Shown here: in pieces, positions 33,507 to 45,091 of the stretch | How positions within the stretch are numbered: the stretch's first letter is position 1 | How the letters are laid out: every line of letters starts with the position of its first letter | NCBI GenBank assembly: GCA_014904845.1 | Contig: MU119206.1 | Span: 496,001-560,000, forward strand | Direction of reading: 5' to 3' | DNA from: Acephala macrosclerotiorum | Lineage: Eukaryota > Ascomycota > Leotiomycetes > Helotiales > Mollisiaceae | DNA length: 64,000 nucleotides | Program-made: the position numbers and the translations under genes | The notes under the pieces: generated by a model | The model's input: only the letters and a program-made list of their open reading frames with translations | Database searches by the model: none | Told to the model about the DNA's origin: nothing

Positions 33507-34626
33507 ATGGCGTCCAACGGAGGGCCCAGCAATGGGGATGATGCCCATACTCCTGTTGTCTCTTTCCTTGGCCCTGTTTCTTCCTATACTCATCAGGTAC
33601 TTGATCTTGCACATGTTGAACGCCCCCATGGTCCATTGGACTGACAGATTTCGATCTTGCCCAGGCGGCTCTCGGATGCTTTGAGTCAGACCAATATGAC
33701 TACCGGCCTGAGGTTACCATCACAGGTAACAACTCGAGCCTATACTGTCTACTAAATTAAATCTGATGTTGTTAGATGTCTTCGAAGCTGTCCAGTCCGG
33801 AGTATCAGCATTGGGCGTTGTACCCTTCGAGAACTCCACTAACGGAGCTGTGATCTTCACACTCGAGCTCCTCGCAGATCGGCACGAGCGGTTCCCAGAT
33901 ATCACTGTCTGCGGCGAAGCCTATCTCGACGTAAGGCATTGTCTGCTAGGCAAGAAGTCTCGTCGACAATCCACCGACTCTCCAGATATATCCGGCGCCT
34001 GTACTCCTACCTTATCAGCACCGAGTCCTCTGAAGCCCCGAACCTCGCCATTATACAGTCTCAAGCACGTCAAGCGTCTCTATAGCCATCCTCAAGCTTT
34101 TGGACAATGCGAAACATTCCTGCAGGCATACTTGAAAGGTGTAGAGCGAATCGATGTCAGTTCCACGAGTCGAGCAGCCGAGATGGTAAAGGAGGACACA
34201 ACAGGTACAAGTGCAGCTATTGCGAGCAGTCTTGCTGCAGAAATCCACGATGTCGATATACTGGCAAAGAGTATCGAAGACCGAGAAGACAACACGACCA
34301 GATTCTTCATCCTGAAGAAAGGTGTTGACGAAAATGCAGGAGCAGCAAAGAAAGCCAAGAGCTTAATCTCCTTCACTGTTGACCACAGTACACCTGGCGC
34401 TTTGGCATCCGTCCTTCATTGCTTCCAGACATATGGCCTCAATCTAACAAGTATCAACAGTCGGCCTACCAAGGTCGTTCCTTTCCAGTACATCTTCTTT
34501 CTCGAGTTCGAGGGAAGCAAGATGCATGATGGTAGTGGCAGGGTGAAGAGGACGCTGGATGCGCTAGGAGATTATGCTCAGAGCTGGAGATGGTTGGGAA
34601 GCTGGGATGACAAGTTATTACGATGA
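33507..34626 (+). CDS. PHA2: Prephenate dehydratase
   Basis: This enzyme converts prephenate to phenylpyruvate, the committed step to phenylalanine. Exons 33507-33596, 33665-33725 and 33776-34626 give 333 aa. The catalytic periplasmic-binding-like part shows VVSFLGPVSSYTHQAAL, VEAVQSG-type VFEAVQSGVSALGVVPFENS, and the catalytic TTRF motif in EDREDNTTRFFIL. The C-terminal ACT domain (ISFTVDHSTPGALASVLHCF, then LNLTSINSRPTK) is the Phe-binding regulatory module; the usual ESRP motif reads NSRP. An insertion rich in Ser/Pro (RRQSTDSPDISGACTPTLSA) lies between the two lobes. The start is the first ATG of the leader and is followed by a short Gly/Asn-rich lead. Confidence 0.94.
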
Positions 34627-34882
34627 AATACATGAGAAAGTGTTACGAGAAATGCTGGGTAATAAATGATGAAGTAAAAGGTTGGGAAGGCACAGCTTCG
34701 GGTTAGCTCCGCAATCGGCAGCTGATAAGAAACCGATAAGTACCCCTGTCCAGAGCACAATTCTCGGTTCATCTGTGGGAAGCTTCAAGCTTCAACAACA
34801 ATAGAAGTTACCGTACGAATCAATTGCAGCAGTCTCTTCTCCCCAACTGTTTCTGTTATGTGCAGACGATAGTTCGAGCTCT

Positions 34883-36576
34883 ATGAAGCCATCCGCTGTC
34901 CTTTCCGTCAATCGACATGTTCTTCGTCCAAGGGTTTCAACCCCAAGTGCCTATCGCCCGACTCTTGAACCGCTCGAAAAGCTCGAGGCCTCTCTATATG
35001 AATCCCTTACGAGGCGAAAGACAAAGACGCAATGGGACGGCCTCGATATAAATGTTGCCGAAACCCTTTCGAAGACGTTGGAAAAGTATTTACAGAAAAC
35101 AGTCCAACTATCGAGACCACACTCCAGGTCCAACGCAAGTCCAATCCCTCCAGGATTCCACCAAGTCTATTTTAATCTAGCGTTACAAGAAACCCATATT
35201 CTCCCTGATGGTACAGACCGCGTGCACTCTCCAGGATATCCTTTCGAGAAGCGACTCTGGGGAGGCGGAAGCTTAATATTCAACCCGGTGGAAAAATGGT
35301 TTTTGAAAAATGGGTACCTTGGGCTTCTACAAGAGGATGTCGAGAACGTACAGGTCAAAGGGAAAGAGGGCGCAGAGAAGATCTTCGTTACTGTGAGCAG
35401 GAAGGCCGCTATGGGTCATGCACTGGGCTATATAAAGAGGACTGCAACACAACTTAACCCACCTAGTTTGAGGACTTTGGACGGGACGGATCTCAAGGAG
35501 GGGAGGCTTGGCAAATTGGCTTTTGAGGAGAAGAAGACATTAGTGTTTATGCGCACAAAGACAGAGGAGGAACTGAAGCAAAGCCTGGAAGCTGAACCGA
35601 GAATAATCAGAGGTGAGTTCGTCTCCCCCGGTTTAGACTCTTCTGATACTATGATACAGCACCATACGAACCCGACTTCCAACAAGCCCTTACTCCAACC
35701 GCACATCTCCTCTTCCGATTTTCAGCACTCACATTCAACGCCCACCGTATACATTTGGACCGACAATACGCTCGGGAAGTAGAAGGGCACCGGAACCTCC
35801 TAGTACATGGACCACTCACCCAGGTTCTCATGCTTCAGGTCTTAAAATCACAACTCAACCACGAGAAGAAGGAGATGATCTATCGTTTCGACTACAGAAA
35901 CCTCGCACCTCTATACGCAGACGAAAAGATGAAGATATGTACTAGGAGACGGCCAGAAAGTCCCAATAAGTTTGATGTATGGATTGAAGGCCATGGTGGA
36001 GGGTTGGCTGTCAAAGCAACAGCTGAAGTTGGCCCGGAACTAGATGATTCGGATCCGGGTCTAGAAGAGCAGCACACTCCCGTTAACTCTTTGGATATGA
36101 AGAGCAATTCAACCCCGAATCTAGAACGGCGCCACTCTCCTGTTGACTCTTCTGTTGCGAAGAGCGATCGAAGTTGGAGTCCGAAACAATCCTACACTCC
36201 CGTTAAATCTTCTGGTCTGAAGAGCAAATCAAATCCGAGTCTGAAAGATCGACACACTCCTATTCACTATTTTGAGATGAAGAGCATCGTTAAACAGATG
36301 TCTGACCCAGAACCGAAACCTTCTCCCATGAGACAATTCGAGATGAAGAGCACCCTCAGCCACGAGGTCCCCAAAAGGACATCGGAGCCAGCACCTCATT
36401 CTCCTCCAGAGCCAAGGAACGACGCAGAATATCTCTCCAATCCCAAAAATGATGCCCAAGCAGTGAAGGAAGAGGATGTCAAGAATGCATACGGATACAC
36501 AGCAACCGAGATCGCTGAACTCAACAAGCGCAAATACAGCAAAGATGCAGATCAGGACGAAAGGTTTGGGTGGTGA
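34883..36576 (+). CDS. HTD2-like MaoC/hot-dog dehydratase with repeat-bearing tail
   Basis: The core resembles fungal mitochondrial 3-hydroxyacyl-thioester dehydratase type 2 of the FAS II pathway, and also the related mesaconyl/itaconyl-CoA hydratases. Exons 34883-35612 and 35660-36576 give 548 aa, much longer than the roughly 300-aa yeast enzyme. The N-terminus is basic (MKPSAVLSVNRHVLRPRVST), suitable for mitochondrial import. RLWGGGSLIFN lies in the first half-fold. The second hot-dog shows FSALTFNAHRIHLDRQYARE and LVHGPLTQVLMLQVL, the hydratase signature. After RRRPESPNKFDVWIEGHGG a tail of about 190 residues begins. It holds degenerate 20-residue repeats and ends with TATEIAELNKRKYSKDADQD, an ending seen in related fungal proteins. 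Substrate choice cannot be read from the sequence. Confidence 0.82.
36073..36360 (+). repeat. In-frame 60-nt tandem repeat in the dehydratase tail
   Basis: Three consecutive 60-nt units code HTPVNSLDMKSNSTPNLERR-like 20-residue blocks. They are followed by two further diverged copies (HTPIHYFEMKS, PSPMRQFEMKS). Constant positions are (H/Y)(T/S)PV at the start and KS in the middle. Confidence 0.85.
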
Positions 36577-37214
36577 GCGTTGCTGTCTTCGGGCTCTGAA
36601 AAGTCGCGAAGGTATTCCTGAATGAGCTTATCATCTGCGATATGTTCTCAAGATAGGAGATGCTGCTCAAGCAAAAGGTCTTCCACAATGTCCGATCAAT
36701 TGTTGTACAATACCAAGTCTACGAAAGCTAGACAGCGACAACTTCAACTTAGTCTAACCAAAACCTCCACTTCAAATGTCCAGAAATTCCTGGGACATTT
36801 GAAATGCAAAGGGTTTGTCTCGAGGACATACACCAGATCTTGAAATGACCAATAGACAGATGTTTGGGACACTGAGATGACATAATATTGGGAACTTTAA
36901 ATGTCAAATGTTGTGTAGAGCATTGGTTTTTATAAAATTTTGTAAAAGTACGAAATAGCCAGCTATTTCGAAATGTATCAAATTCACCGAGCATGAAACA
37001 TACATTCATGCTCTCGTCTCGTCATATTCTAGATGAAGTCCTCGCTTCAACACTGAATTGACTCCTCTACTCCATGTCGCCAAGATGCAACGCTTGCTGT
37101 GATGTGCTTCGCTGTTCCCGATTCCTTATCCTAGCCTATTCCACGCCTTCCTTTCCTTCCCAAGTATTACCATGTATAGACAATCACATCACAAGCCTCA
37201 CTGACTTCTTTGGC
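36577..37214. other. Convergent intergenic region
   Basis: This lies between the stop codons of the dehydratase and the kinase. It contains a small inverted repeat (36771-36803) and no gene. Confidence 0.5.
36771..36803. repeat. Small inverted repeat, 11-bp arms
   Basis: The arms TTCAAATGTCC (36771-36781) and GGACATTTGAA (36793-36803) are perfect reverse complements separated by 11 bases. They could form a hairpin in the converging 3' regions. Confidence 0.7.
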
Positions 37215-39830
37215 TCATTTCTCTCCTTCAGAAGTTCCTCCCTTCCTCAACAATCCATCGAAAGTTTCCACGCTTCTGCCAGCAAGTGATCTAGTATTCT
37301 CCATCGCCCTACTCGCAATATCCGAGAATTTTGTGCCCGCACTGCTTCCACCAACCGCCGCCAACTTTTCCCGAACCATCTCCTTCGCATCCTCATGTCC
37401 ACCATGTTCCTCACTCTTCTCCCTCGCCTTATCCAGTAGCCCCTTAAAACCCTGATGCGGTAAACTCTCCTTAATCTGTTCCAAACTAGGAGCATCAAGC
37501 ATATTCTCATCCGCCTTGTATTCTTTCTTCTTATCTACTCTTCTGGTTAAGTAGACGGTAGCTTGATGTCCTTGAGCGGCTCGGATACGGTCTACTTCTT
37601 CTTGGTAGGCGGTGTCGTAGATGTTGAAGTCTGCTGCGGTGGGAGATTCGGCTACGATTTCTGGGGAGGGAGGGGAGAGGGAGGAGTCGTCGAGACCGCC
37701 GGTTCCGATGCCGAGGAAGAGGGGCTCTTCGTCTAATGGGTCGTGGGCGTGGCCCTTTTCGCCGCCGGATTCTTGTCGGTGGACTATGGGGATTGGTGGG
37801 GTAGTGGTGGAAGAGACATCCTCTGTGGATTGCTTCTTTGGAGTTGGAGAAGTGGAGTTGCTTTGTTCGGATTTGATGATAGTAGTGCTTGTGTCGACTC
37901 TGTTGGCCATTGGTCGTAATTGATTCCCATCTGGCGGGTCGAGATCGTGGTGGACGCCTTCTGCTGCAAGGGCCGTTTCGACTGGTCTTCGCTCTTCCAG
38001 GTCCGCACTCTTGGACCTTTGGAGACTAGGTTCAGCGTAGCCATCCAGGTTTGTCGTTGTAAGTGTCCGGATCCCTTGGCCTAAAACTCCCGATAAAGCG
38101 GCCGGTCTTTTAGCATCCAACTTATTCTTGAATTTCTGCACTGCTTTCATCTTCGAGGTATTAGTATTGATCCGATCCACAAACGACTCTGAAATTGAAA
38201 TTGCATCACGGACCATAACAATCAGGTTTCTGAGTTTCGCCGTAATAGCGTGATTGACTTCGATTTCGCTCGGTGGCTCCACGAGGTCTGCTATGTTCTC
38301 TTCTGCAGATAACAAGGGGTCGGTCCCGTTCTTGGTGACCCAAGGATGTTCCTAAAAAATGTCAGCATGACTAGATTTGTCACACACTTATACTTACTCG
38401 TAATTCGGCCATCGTGATTCTCTTCTTTGGATCTTTCTCTAGAAGCTTTCTCATCAGGTCACAGAATTCTGGCTCATTTTCCGCGTCGATTTTGGGGTCC
38501 TCGGACTTAATGCATTCGTACAATTCCAGGAACCCACTTCGTTCGAATGGGATATGACCAAATCTCAGGCAATACAATGAGACGCCCATAGACCAAATAT
38601 CAGCGGCTTTACCAGATATGTTCCCATGCCTGGTAACACAAAGCTCTGGTGGCAAGAACGCCGGCGATCCAGCTGATTTGGCAGTCATCATGTCGGAGGC
38701 CTTTTCAAACATCTCAGAGACTCCGAAGTCCACAATTTTGAGGACATCATCCTCGGTAAGGAGTAAGTTGTCTGGCTTGATGTCTCGGTGGACAACACCT
38801 TGAGCATGCACTGCCGAGTGTTAGTAAAGTAATAGGTCAAGACTTGAGACTAGCTCACGATACTCGATCCCTAATATAAGATCTCTAAACCAATGGCGGC
38901 ATCTCTCGATATCGTATGGATCCGACTGCTCATTAAGACCAACCTTCATCACAACTCCCTTCTTACACATCTCTAGCACCATGTACAGAGAGTCTTCTTC
39001 CGGGTCGTCCAACACTTCTATCAAAGATACCAGATTTGGATGATTAAGCTTCTTCATGATAGCAATCTCCTCCTTGATCAAGTATAATGGATTGCCGGCC
39101 TCTTCATTATCATGGATATCCGAAGCAGAATGACGATGTAGAGGAGAATTGAAGCCCACCCCAGCAGCTAGATGTCCCGGTCTTCGATATCCATGTGGTC
39201 TCCTGAGAATATTCGACTGGGCTCGTTTCCTCAGTCTTGATTTCGAGAACTCTTTGACGGCCTAAAAGCCAATAATCAGTCCCATATTCACCTAGTACTA
39301 GGTCCTGATGCTTACATATTCGGTCCCATACTGGTCAACGGCCAGATGTACAGCACCAAATGAACCTCGTCCGATTTCATCCTTGATTATGTATTGATTG
39401 ATATGGTGCTCTCCTTTCCCATCGTCCTCATTATTCGTGTATTCAGATCTTGCATTAAGCGTCTCCTTCACTTCTCGATGTTTCGACGGCGTGCGGCGAT
39501 GATGTCTCAGGGGACTCTGGTACGCGGGGGTCGAGCTTCAGTCACTATCAGCTCATGTTCCAAACCCTAGATAGCAAGTACATACAGATGTTGTATGATA
39601 GGCGGTCTGCCACTATTCGTATCCCCAGGTACATCGAGCGAGATACCTATATGCAAGCAATTAGAGCTGAAGCTCGAGCCAAGTGTCATCCCTAATCCAT
39701 GGAGGGGAAAATTATAATTACCATGTGAAGGTAGAATCCCCGCCTCACTCTCCTTCTGACTTATATCTCCGGCATGGCTGGGTTCACATCCTCCCACGAT
39801 AGCTTCGGGATTTGACTTCTGGTCATCCAT
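37215..39830 (-). CDS. CaMKK / Ssp1 / Sak1-like upstream protein kinase
   Basis: Fungal Ca2+/calmodulin-dependent kinase kinases activate CaMK and SNF1/AMPK by activation-loop phosphorylation. Five exons, roughly 39830-39588, 39518-39317, 39260-38861, 38812-38397 and 38351-37215, give about 790-800 aa. The kinase domain shows the P-loop IGRGSFGAVHLAVDQYGTEY, Lys in YAVKEFSKSRLRKRAQS, an Arg/Pro/Gly insertion after it (typical of CaMKK), and EEIAIMKKLNHPNLVSLIEV. VVHRDIKPDNLLL, IVDFGVSEMFE, SAGSPAFLPPELC and DIWSMGVSLYC follow. A regulatory segment (NHAITAKLRNLIVMVRDAIS) and a long Ser/Pro-rich, acidic tail complete the protein. All catalytic residues are present. The start at 39830 is 208 bp from the divergent BET5 start. 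Confidence 0.9.
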
Positions 39831-40038
39831 AGCTTTCCGCGCTGCATTTTCCTGCTAAAACGCCTGAAGGACAAGAGAAGGATGCGTAGATGAGGCTGGC
39901 AGTTTGTTGTTGCACTGGAGGTGGTGTGATTGGCAGGGTAGTTTTAGTGAGGTCTTGGCGAAAGCTTGATCGATTCCCGCACTTTGGGACTTGTGAATTT
40001 ACGAGCCTCGTTTGCAATGAGGGAACGCGCATATCAAG
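39831..40038. promoter_or_regulatory. Divergent promoter, CaMKK-like kinase / BET5
   Basis: Only 208 bp separate the two divergent start codons, so transcription of both genes must begin within it or overlap. No motif was assigned. Confidence 0.5.
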
Positions 40039-40682
40039 ATGGTAGTTTACAGTTTCTACATTTTTGACCGGCATAGTAACAACACTTCTTCAGCAAGTTT
40101 GAGAAAGGCACAGGCTAATTGTACACAGCGGAATGCATCTACTCCCGCCTCTGGGCACGACAACCCGACCGACCTATCTCCTCCGGCCCTCCACCCTCGC
40201 GCCCGATCTCAACCTCTAGCACCTCTTCAGCACCAATAACCCTCGCACCTACCAACGAACTCCATCCTCCGCGACGCTCTACCCGTCTCTCTGCACAAGA
40301 TGACGCCAAACTCATCTTCGGTACCATCTTCTCGTTGCGAAATATGGTGAGAAAGTTGGGAGGTCCTGAGGATAGCTTTATTAGCTATAGGACGGGACAG
40401 TATAAGCTACATTATTATGAGACGCCGTCAAGCATCAAGTTTGTGATGTTGACGGATACGCAGACGTTGAATATGAGGAATGTGTTGCATCAGATTTATG
40501 TCAATCTTTATGTGGAGTTTGGTGAGTTTTAACTTGGCAGATAGGCAATTGGGAGTTGGATACTGACGCGTGGTATAGTGGTTAAAAATCCGTTGAGTCC
40601 GGTGGAACATCCTGGTGGTGAGGGCGTTGCGAATGAGTTGTTTGAGCTGGCATTGGACCAGTTCGTGAAAGGAGTTCTATAA
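40039..40682 (+). CDS. BET5: TRAPP complex subunit Bet5 (TRAPPC1)
   Basis: Bet5 is a longin-fold core subunit of TRAPP, the Ypt1/Rab1 exchange factor for ER-Golgi traffic. Exons 40039-40075, 40129-40521 and 40579-40682 give 177 aa. The start MVVYSFYIFDRHTECIYSR is characteristic. A Ser/Pro/Thr-rich insertion (PPPSRPISTSSTSSAPITLA) follows. The core then resumes with DDAKLIFGTIFSLRNMVRKL, YRTGQYKLHYYETPSSIKFV, and VLHQIYVNLYVEFVVKNPLS formed across the second intron. The first exon has only 37 nt. The insertion explains the greater length than yeast Bet5 (159 aa). The gene is intact. Confidence 0.95.
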
Positions 40683-41199
40683 ACGGACTATAGAATGGAC
40701 AGTTGGCGTTGGCTTGACGAGCTCCAATCGCTCAAGGAGCAATGTATGGCATGGCATGGCGTTCAAGGTTGCATTGTAGGCGTTCTGAGGTTGGGAGCAT
40801 GAGTTGAATGCAGTACAAACGCTGCGTAGCCGCCGTCAACTTGCATAGAAGTAATCCGCTACATAAGTGGTTGGGCAAAACACAAGATCCTACACTCGGG
40901 TGTCAATGGCCATGCCTCAATTTCCGGATGATAGTCAAGTCTAGCGGGGCGTCAAAGCCAAACTCGGGACATTTGAGACCTCTAAAATGTCCTACAGGGC
41001 TATAGACATTCTTCAATGCACAAAGGTCTTCAAGATCACGTACCATGCCTATTTCGCCAATATTGCTGGTCTCCGTGGCTCCATGTGGCATTACTTGATA
41101 TCTTACATTTCTTATCATAGTCCGCTGAGCAGAATCCTTCCCACTCCCGTACCGTTCGTTGCGCATCCAGACCAAAACTCCCTATTTATATGTACCGCT
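40683..41199. other. Convergent intergenic region, nothing recognised
   Basis: This lies between BET5 and PEX3 stop codons. Short frames on both strands overlap and lack domains. Confidence 0.5.
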
Positions 41200-42907
41200 T
41201 TAAGCTACCTTGCCTTTCTCGGCTGTATCAACGGCTTTCCCCCAAGCACTTTCAAATGTGCTTGCAGTCCCAACATCTATTATACTCTCCTGTCCTGCGT
41301 CCGCGGCATCCACTGGAGAGATAACACCAGTGATATCCGATACCACTCCCTCTTTTGGCACAAGGACCGCACTTTCCTCAGTCATAGGGCTGATCTCACT
41401 CTCCCAATTACTGGAGTATACAACTGCAGCGAATGCTTCCAGATCACGGACTTGTTCCATAGCTTGCAGATACTCATTCGGTACTCCATTGCCAATGGAA
41501 TGAGCTTGTCGAGTCAAAAGCGCTAGAACAATAGGCAACTTGACAGGCTTAACATCCACAATCTCGGTGATTCGAGGGGCATTCAAGTCCGGTATCTCAG
41601 AAGTGGGTGGGACCTTGTATACTTGCTGTGCAATCTTCTGGTCCACCAAAGTCGAGTATCCAGCATCCAGTAGCAGAGTCAAGACGTGGGAGAAGGGCGG
41701 CGATTCGATGAGGTCTGAAGTCTCGTCTAGAAGCCGTCTTAGAGGAGTAGCGCTCGAGGATGATATTGACACAGAGCTAGCAGGAGGGCCTTCCGCTGTC
41801 ATACCAGACTCTGTAAGCACGAAATCCTCCTGCTCTCGTGGTGGAAGTAGGTACTGCAGCCACTTGCCCTCCTTTCTCTCCGCTTCTGTAGCGCCCTCGA
41901 CCTTCTTGCGAACCTCTAGCGTCAACTCTGAGAATTTCTGCATGGAGACATCGTCTCTTATGCTTAAGGTGCTGAAGACTTCCCTTACAGCAGCTTCGAC
42001 CTTGAGCATCACCTCTCTCCATCCTCTATGCAGAAGCCACCAGCTGAATGTCAGGTATTTCCGGTTGGTCTCAAAGTCGTTCCCATATGCCTGGTCAGGG
42101 TTATCGTCATCGTGGTTCTCTAAACTGATGGTTGATTGTTCCATCCCTCCTGTTGCTAGTGACACGACACTTGAGAGATAACTTCGTCGTCCAAGCAGGT
42201 TGAGCTGTATTCGAGTGAGCAGGGTGAGAAGGGCAAGCGTGTAGATCAGAGTAAAAGCTCGAGTGATAGCTATAGACAAGTCAGAATAGAAAACTTGAAC
42301 TTCCAAAGTCCAACTTACAGCTAATCTTCAAGTCATTCCACAACTGAAGCTTAGTCTTCTTCGACTTTTGGACTTGCTGCCCGCCATCTTGAGCTCCTTC
42401 TCCAGCTTCCGAGGGAGTCGGCAGACCCATCAACTTGCTCACATGCATTCCATTCTCACCGTGGAGACTCGCCATACTTCTCCCATCATCATCCGTCACG
42501 CTCGGCGGGCTAGAACCCAATTCCGAAGGATGACCCTCCCCATTTCTTGCCAACTTCGCTGCCTTCTGCTGTTGCAATTCGAAAGTTATCCTCTCCGTCT
42601 CCAATTCTCCCATAATATTATCCGTAGCCGTAGGAAGCAGGGCCAGGACCGTGAAGGTGCAATCTTCCTGATTTTGCTCGAATCTCCGTCGCAGACTAGA
42701 TCATGCTAATCAGCTTGAGCTTGATAAAGTAGATGTCAGGTATGAGTACTTCTCCCTCGCTATGCGATCACTGCTCATGCGCGCACGCGCATCAGTGATC
42801 TTTCCCAACACATATTGGGTAGCTACATAACCCGCGCCCACCAACCCGAATCCAATGGCAATAGGAGTTCTATTCCTTCTCAGCCATCTCCTCGTGGCTG
42901 CAATCAT
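41200..42907 (-). CDS. PEX3: Peroxisomal membrane biogenesis protein peroxin-3
   Basis: Pex3 anchors Pex19 at the ER/peroxisome membrane for insertion of peroxisomal membrane proteins and also supports pexophagy and inheritance. Exons 42907-42750, 42695-42319 and 42269-41200 give 534 aa. The N-terminus MIAATRRWLRRNRTPIAIGF has a basic stretch followed by a transmembrane helix (IAIGFGLVGAGYVATQYVLG). The conserved DARARMSSDRIARENLRRRF continues across intron 1 into EQNQEDCTFTVLALLPTATD. Further conserved blocks are KLQLWNDLKISSITRAFTLI and LTLLTRIQLNLLGRRSYLSS. A Ser/Asp-rich insertion (GMEQSTISLENHDDDNPDQA) lies after this. The gene is intact and divergent from ATG101. Confidence 0.96.
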
Positions 42908-43270
42908 GGCTTTTCCTTTTCACATGAACCAAATAACATGCCGTGAGTAATGCAGAATGTCGAAGGAAGGGGATCGCAAGGAATTACGATGCAAAAAAAC
43001 AGCGTTGAGGAGTACAAGGCTCACGCGCACCTATCTATCCCGGCCTCTTGACGAGGACCTCGGTCGATGATGTGGCTGGGGAAAGGGTCAAATGCCCAAC
43101 CGCCAAAACGATAACCCAGGTCACGGAGAACAAAGCGGCGAGAAAGGTGGATCCAGACTACCGATAAGACACCTTTGTAAACCATCTCATGCATGAAATC
43201 TACCCCTCCATTATCGCGCACAAAGCTCTCCTCTATCCAACTTCGACTCTTCAACTTTCACGACGAATAA
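42908..43270. promoter_or_regulatory. Divergent promoter, PEX3 / ATG101
   Basis: These 363 bp separate the start codons of two organelle-turnover genes in opposite directions. Specific regulatory sites were not identified. Confidence 0.5.
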
Positions 43271-44010
43271 ATGCTCGAGAGTTACGTGGCAATGGAACAG
43301 CGCAGACCACCAGAGTACATTATCGAGGTCTTCGCTGATCAGTCTTGCGTCAAAGATGTCGTGAGAGGTAATTTCCGGGTTTCGCAAATCTGCTTTTAAG
43401 GGGGTGGGGGAGGACATGCGTTGAGCTTGAGCTGACGACGGTGCAATAGGGATTCTACACACGATTTTCTTTCACAGATTCTTTCCTTCTTTACGACCGA
43501 GAACGAGAGATGTTCTCGATCTATGTCTGCCGTTTGTTGAGGAGCCGGAGCTCGAAACTATGATCGATCAGAGAACTGCTGCGCTGGTCCGTCAGCTGGA
43601 TACGAGCTCAGATATGGGGATGCGGAACACTGGGGTGAGGGGTCTGATGGCAGTAGAGTTCTTTGAGAAGAAGAGGAAGAAGGCGTGGTTTACGAAAGGG
43701 GAGGAGGATGTATGCTGGGAGCGGTGGACGCTGGATGTTACACTTGCAACCCCGCGGACAGAGAGCGGTATGCATCTTGAGGCATTTTTGCGTGAGAGGA
43801 AGCTGATATATTTCTGTTGCAGAGCGAGCAAAGGTCAGGAAAGCTATGGAGGCCATGCTATTAAAAGCAGCTATGAGGATTGTTACGACGGTGAACGCTC
43901 ATAAAGACCATATTCCGCCAATTACCACCATCGACCAGAACCCCTTCCCATATCAGATCATAATTAATCCAAGAGACAACGGTTGGGGGACACGTATGGG
44001 GATCTTCTAA
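43271..44010 (+). CDS. ATG101: Autophagy-related protein 101
   Basis: Atg101 is a HORMA protein that binds and stabilises Atg13 in the autophagy initiation complex of most eukaryotes other than budding yeasts. Exons 43271-43367, 43450-43767 and 43823-44010 give 200 aa, as expected. Family blocks are PPEYIIEVFADQSCVKDVVR, GILHTIFFHRFFPSLRPRTR, VEEPELETMIDQRTAALVRQ, the MAVEFFEKKRKKAWF stretch and the C-terminal ITTIDQNPFPYQIIINPRDN followed by GWGTRMGIF. All introns are short and canonical. The presence of Atg101 fits a filamentous ascomycete rather than a Saccharomycetales yeast. Confidence 0.95.
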
Positions 44011-44211
44011 AAGCTGGATCCAATGAACATAAACAAAAAGGACATTGTATATGACGTCGGAGTTAGGAGTTTCATAGAAGGTCCGGAGACAGATACCCAA
44101 TGCATAGCATCGTTTTGCATACTATTTCTCAGTCAATGTTCCAAATGCCATTACTATTTTTGGTCATTAAGGTATTTCTTAAAGGTTGTTATGCGTAACT
44201 CGAAACTCATA

Positions 44212-45091
44212 TCAACTCCTACTGAACGCCTTTCCTTTGTTTCCCCGGCCAAATCTGACGCTTGAAGGTACGAACTTCAGTGCGGACATAGCTCCGGACA
44301 AGCCATCCATATCTGTATCTTCTCGGGAACTTGGCGGGATCAGAACAGTGCTCATTTCAGGGCTGTCTTGACTTTCTTTCCCATCCTCCGCTTCGTCGGC
44401 TTCCTTCGTTGCATTGGTAGGGTCTCGATTGGAATTGCGTCGCCGTGTTCTATCCTCAATTTCCGTCATATGTTGAGCAGCCGAACTCCGTCTTCGATGC
44501 TTGCCGGTTCGTAACATAGAGCTTCGGCGGTCGATGCCATCATTGACCACAAAGAAGTCATAGTCTTTAGGAAACATGTGCTTGTCGATGAGGTGCATTT
44601 TCCTTTTTTGAGGAGTCGAGCATTTTCGGTCACAATCCTCCACGAAACACGCGTACTATTTGGAAATGTAAAGTTAGTATATGGAGTTCCTTGAGATACA
44701 GGTTGATACTCACAGTCCTCTCGCCCCTATCCCTCCTCACACTGACCAAAGAATCATGGTTCTCCTCGATGTGTAGATTCAAAAAATGCTCCGTTGGAAA
44801 GTTCCTCCTGCATTCGAGACATCGGTTGACGTGTGTCTTCGCATAATGAATATCGTACTCTTCATAGGTAGCGAACGAAAGGGTTCCTCGGTGTGGTGGT
44901 AGAGAACATCGCATTTCCGTGACTTGAACCGCCTCACCGCTCTCACTGTCTAGGTGCTGAATTTTCGGCGATGGCGCTGGCGCATCGAGGACCGAAGGAT
45001 GTATGATTGTCCGAGCAGGAGCTGGAGATTCTCCTGTTGTTCCTGATTCTGGAGATGAAGGCTCGAAGTCTTCTCTTGAGCGTTTAGCCAT
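44212..45091 (-). CDS. C2H2 zinc-finger protein, ZNF511-like
   Basis: Exons 45091-44714 and 44655-44212 give 273 aa. Three C2H2-type elements resemble the conserved ZNF511 family: EMRCSLPP...YDIHYAKTH, NRCLECRRNFPTEHFLNLHI with EENHD, and YACFVEDCDRKCSTPQKRKM with HLIDKH (formed across the intron). The N-terminus is Ser/Pro-rich. The C-terminal half is basic (GKHRRRSSAAQHMTEIEDRT) and low in order, consistent with a nuclear protein. The role of this family is poorly known, and no DNA target can be inferred. The single 58-nt intron keeps frame. The gene is divergent from the EST1-like gene with about 790 bp between starts. Confidence 0.88.

Noticed and set aside
41540..42181. 213-codon plus-strand frame
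   Set aside because: It is antisense to the conserved PEX3 exon 3.
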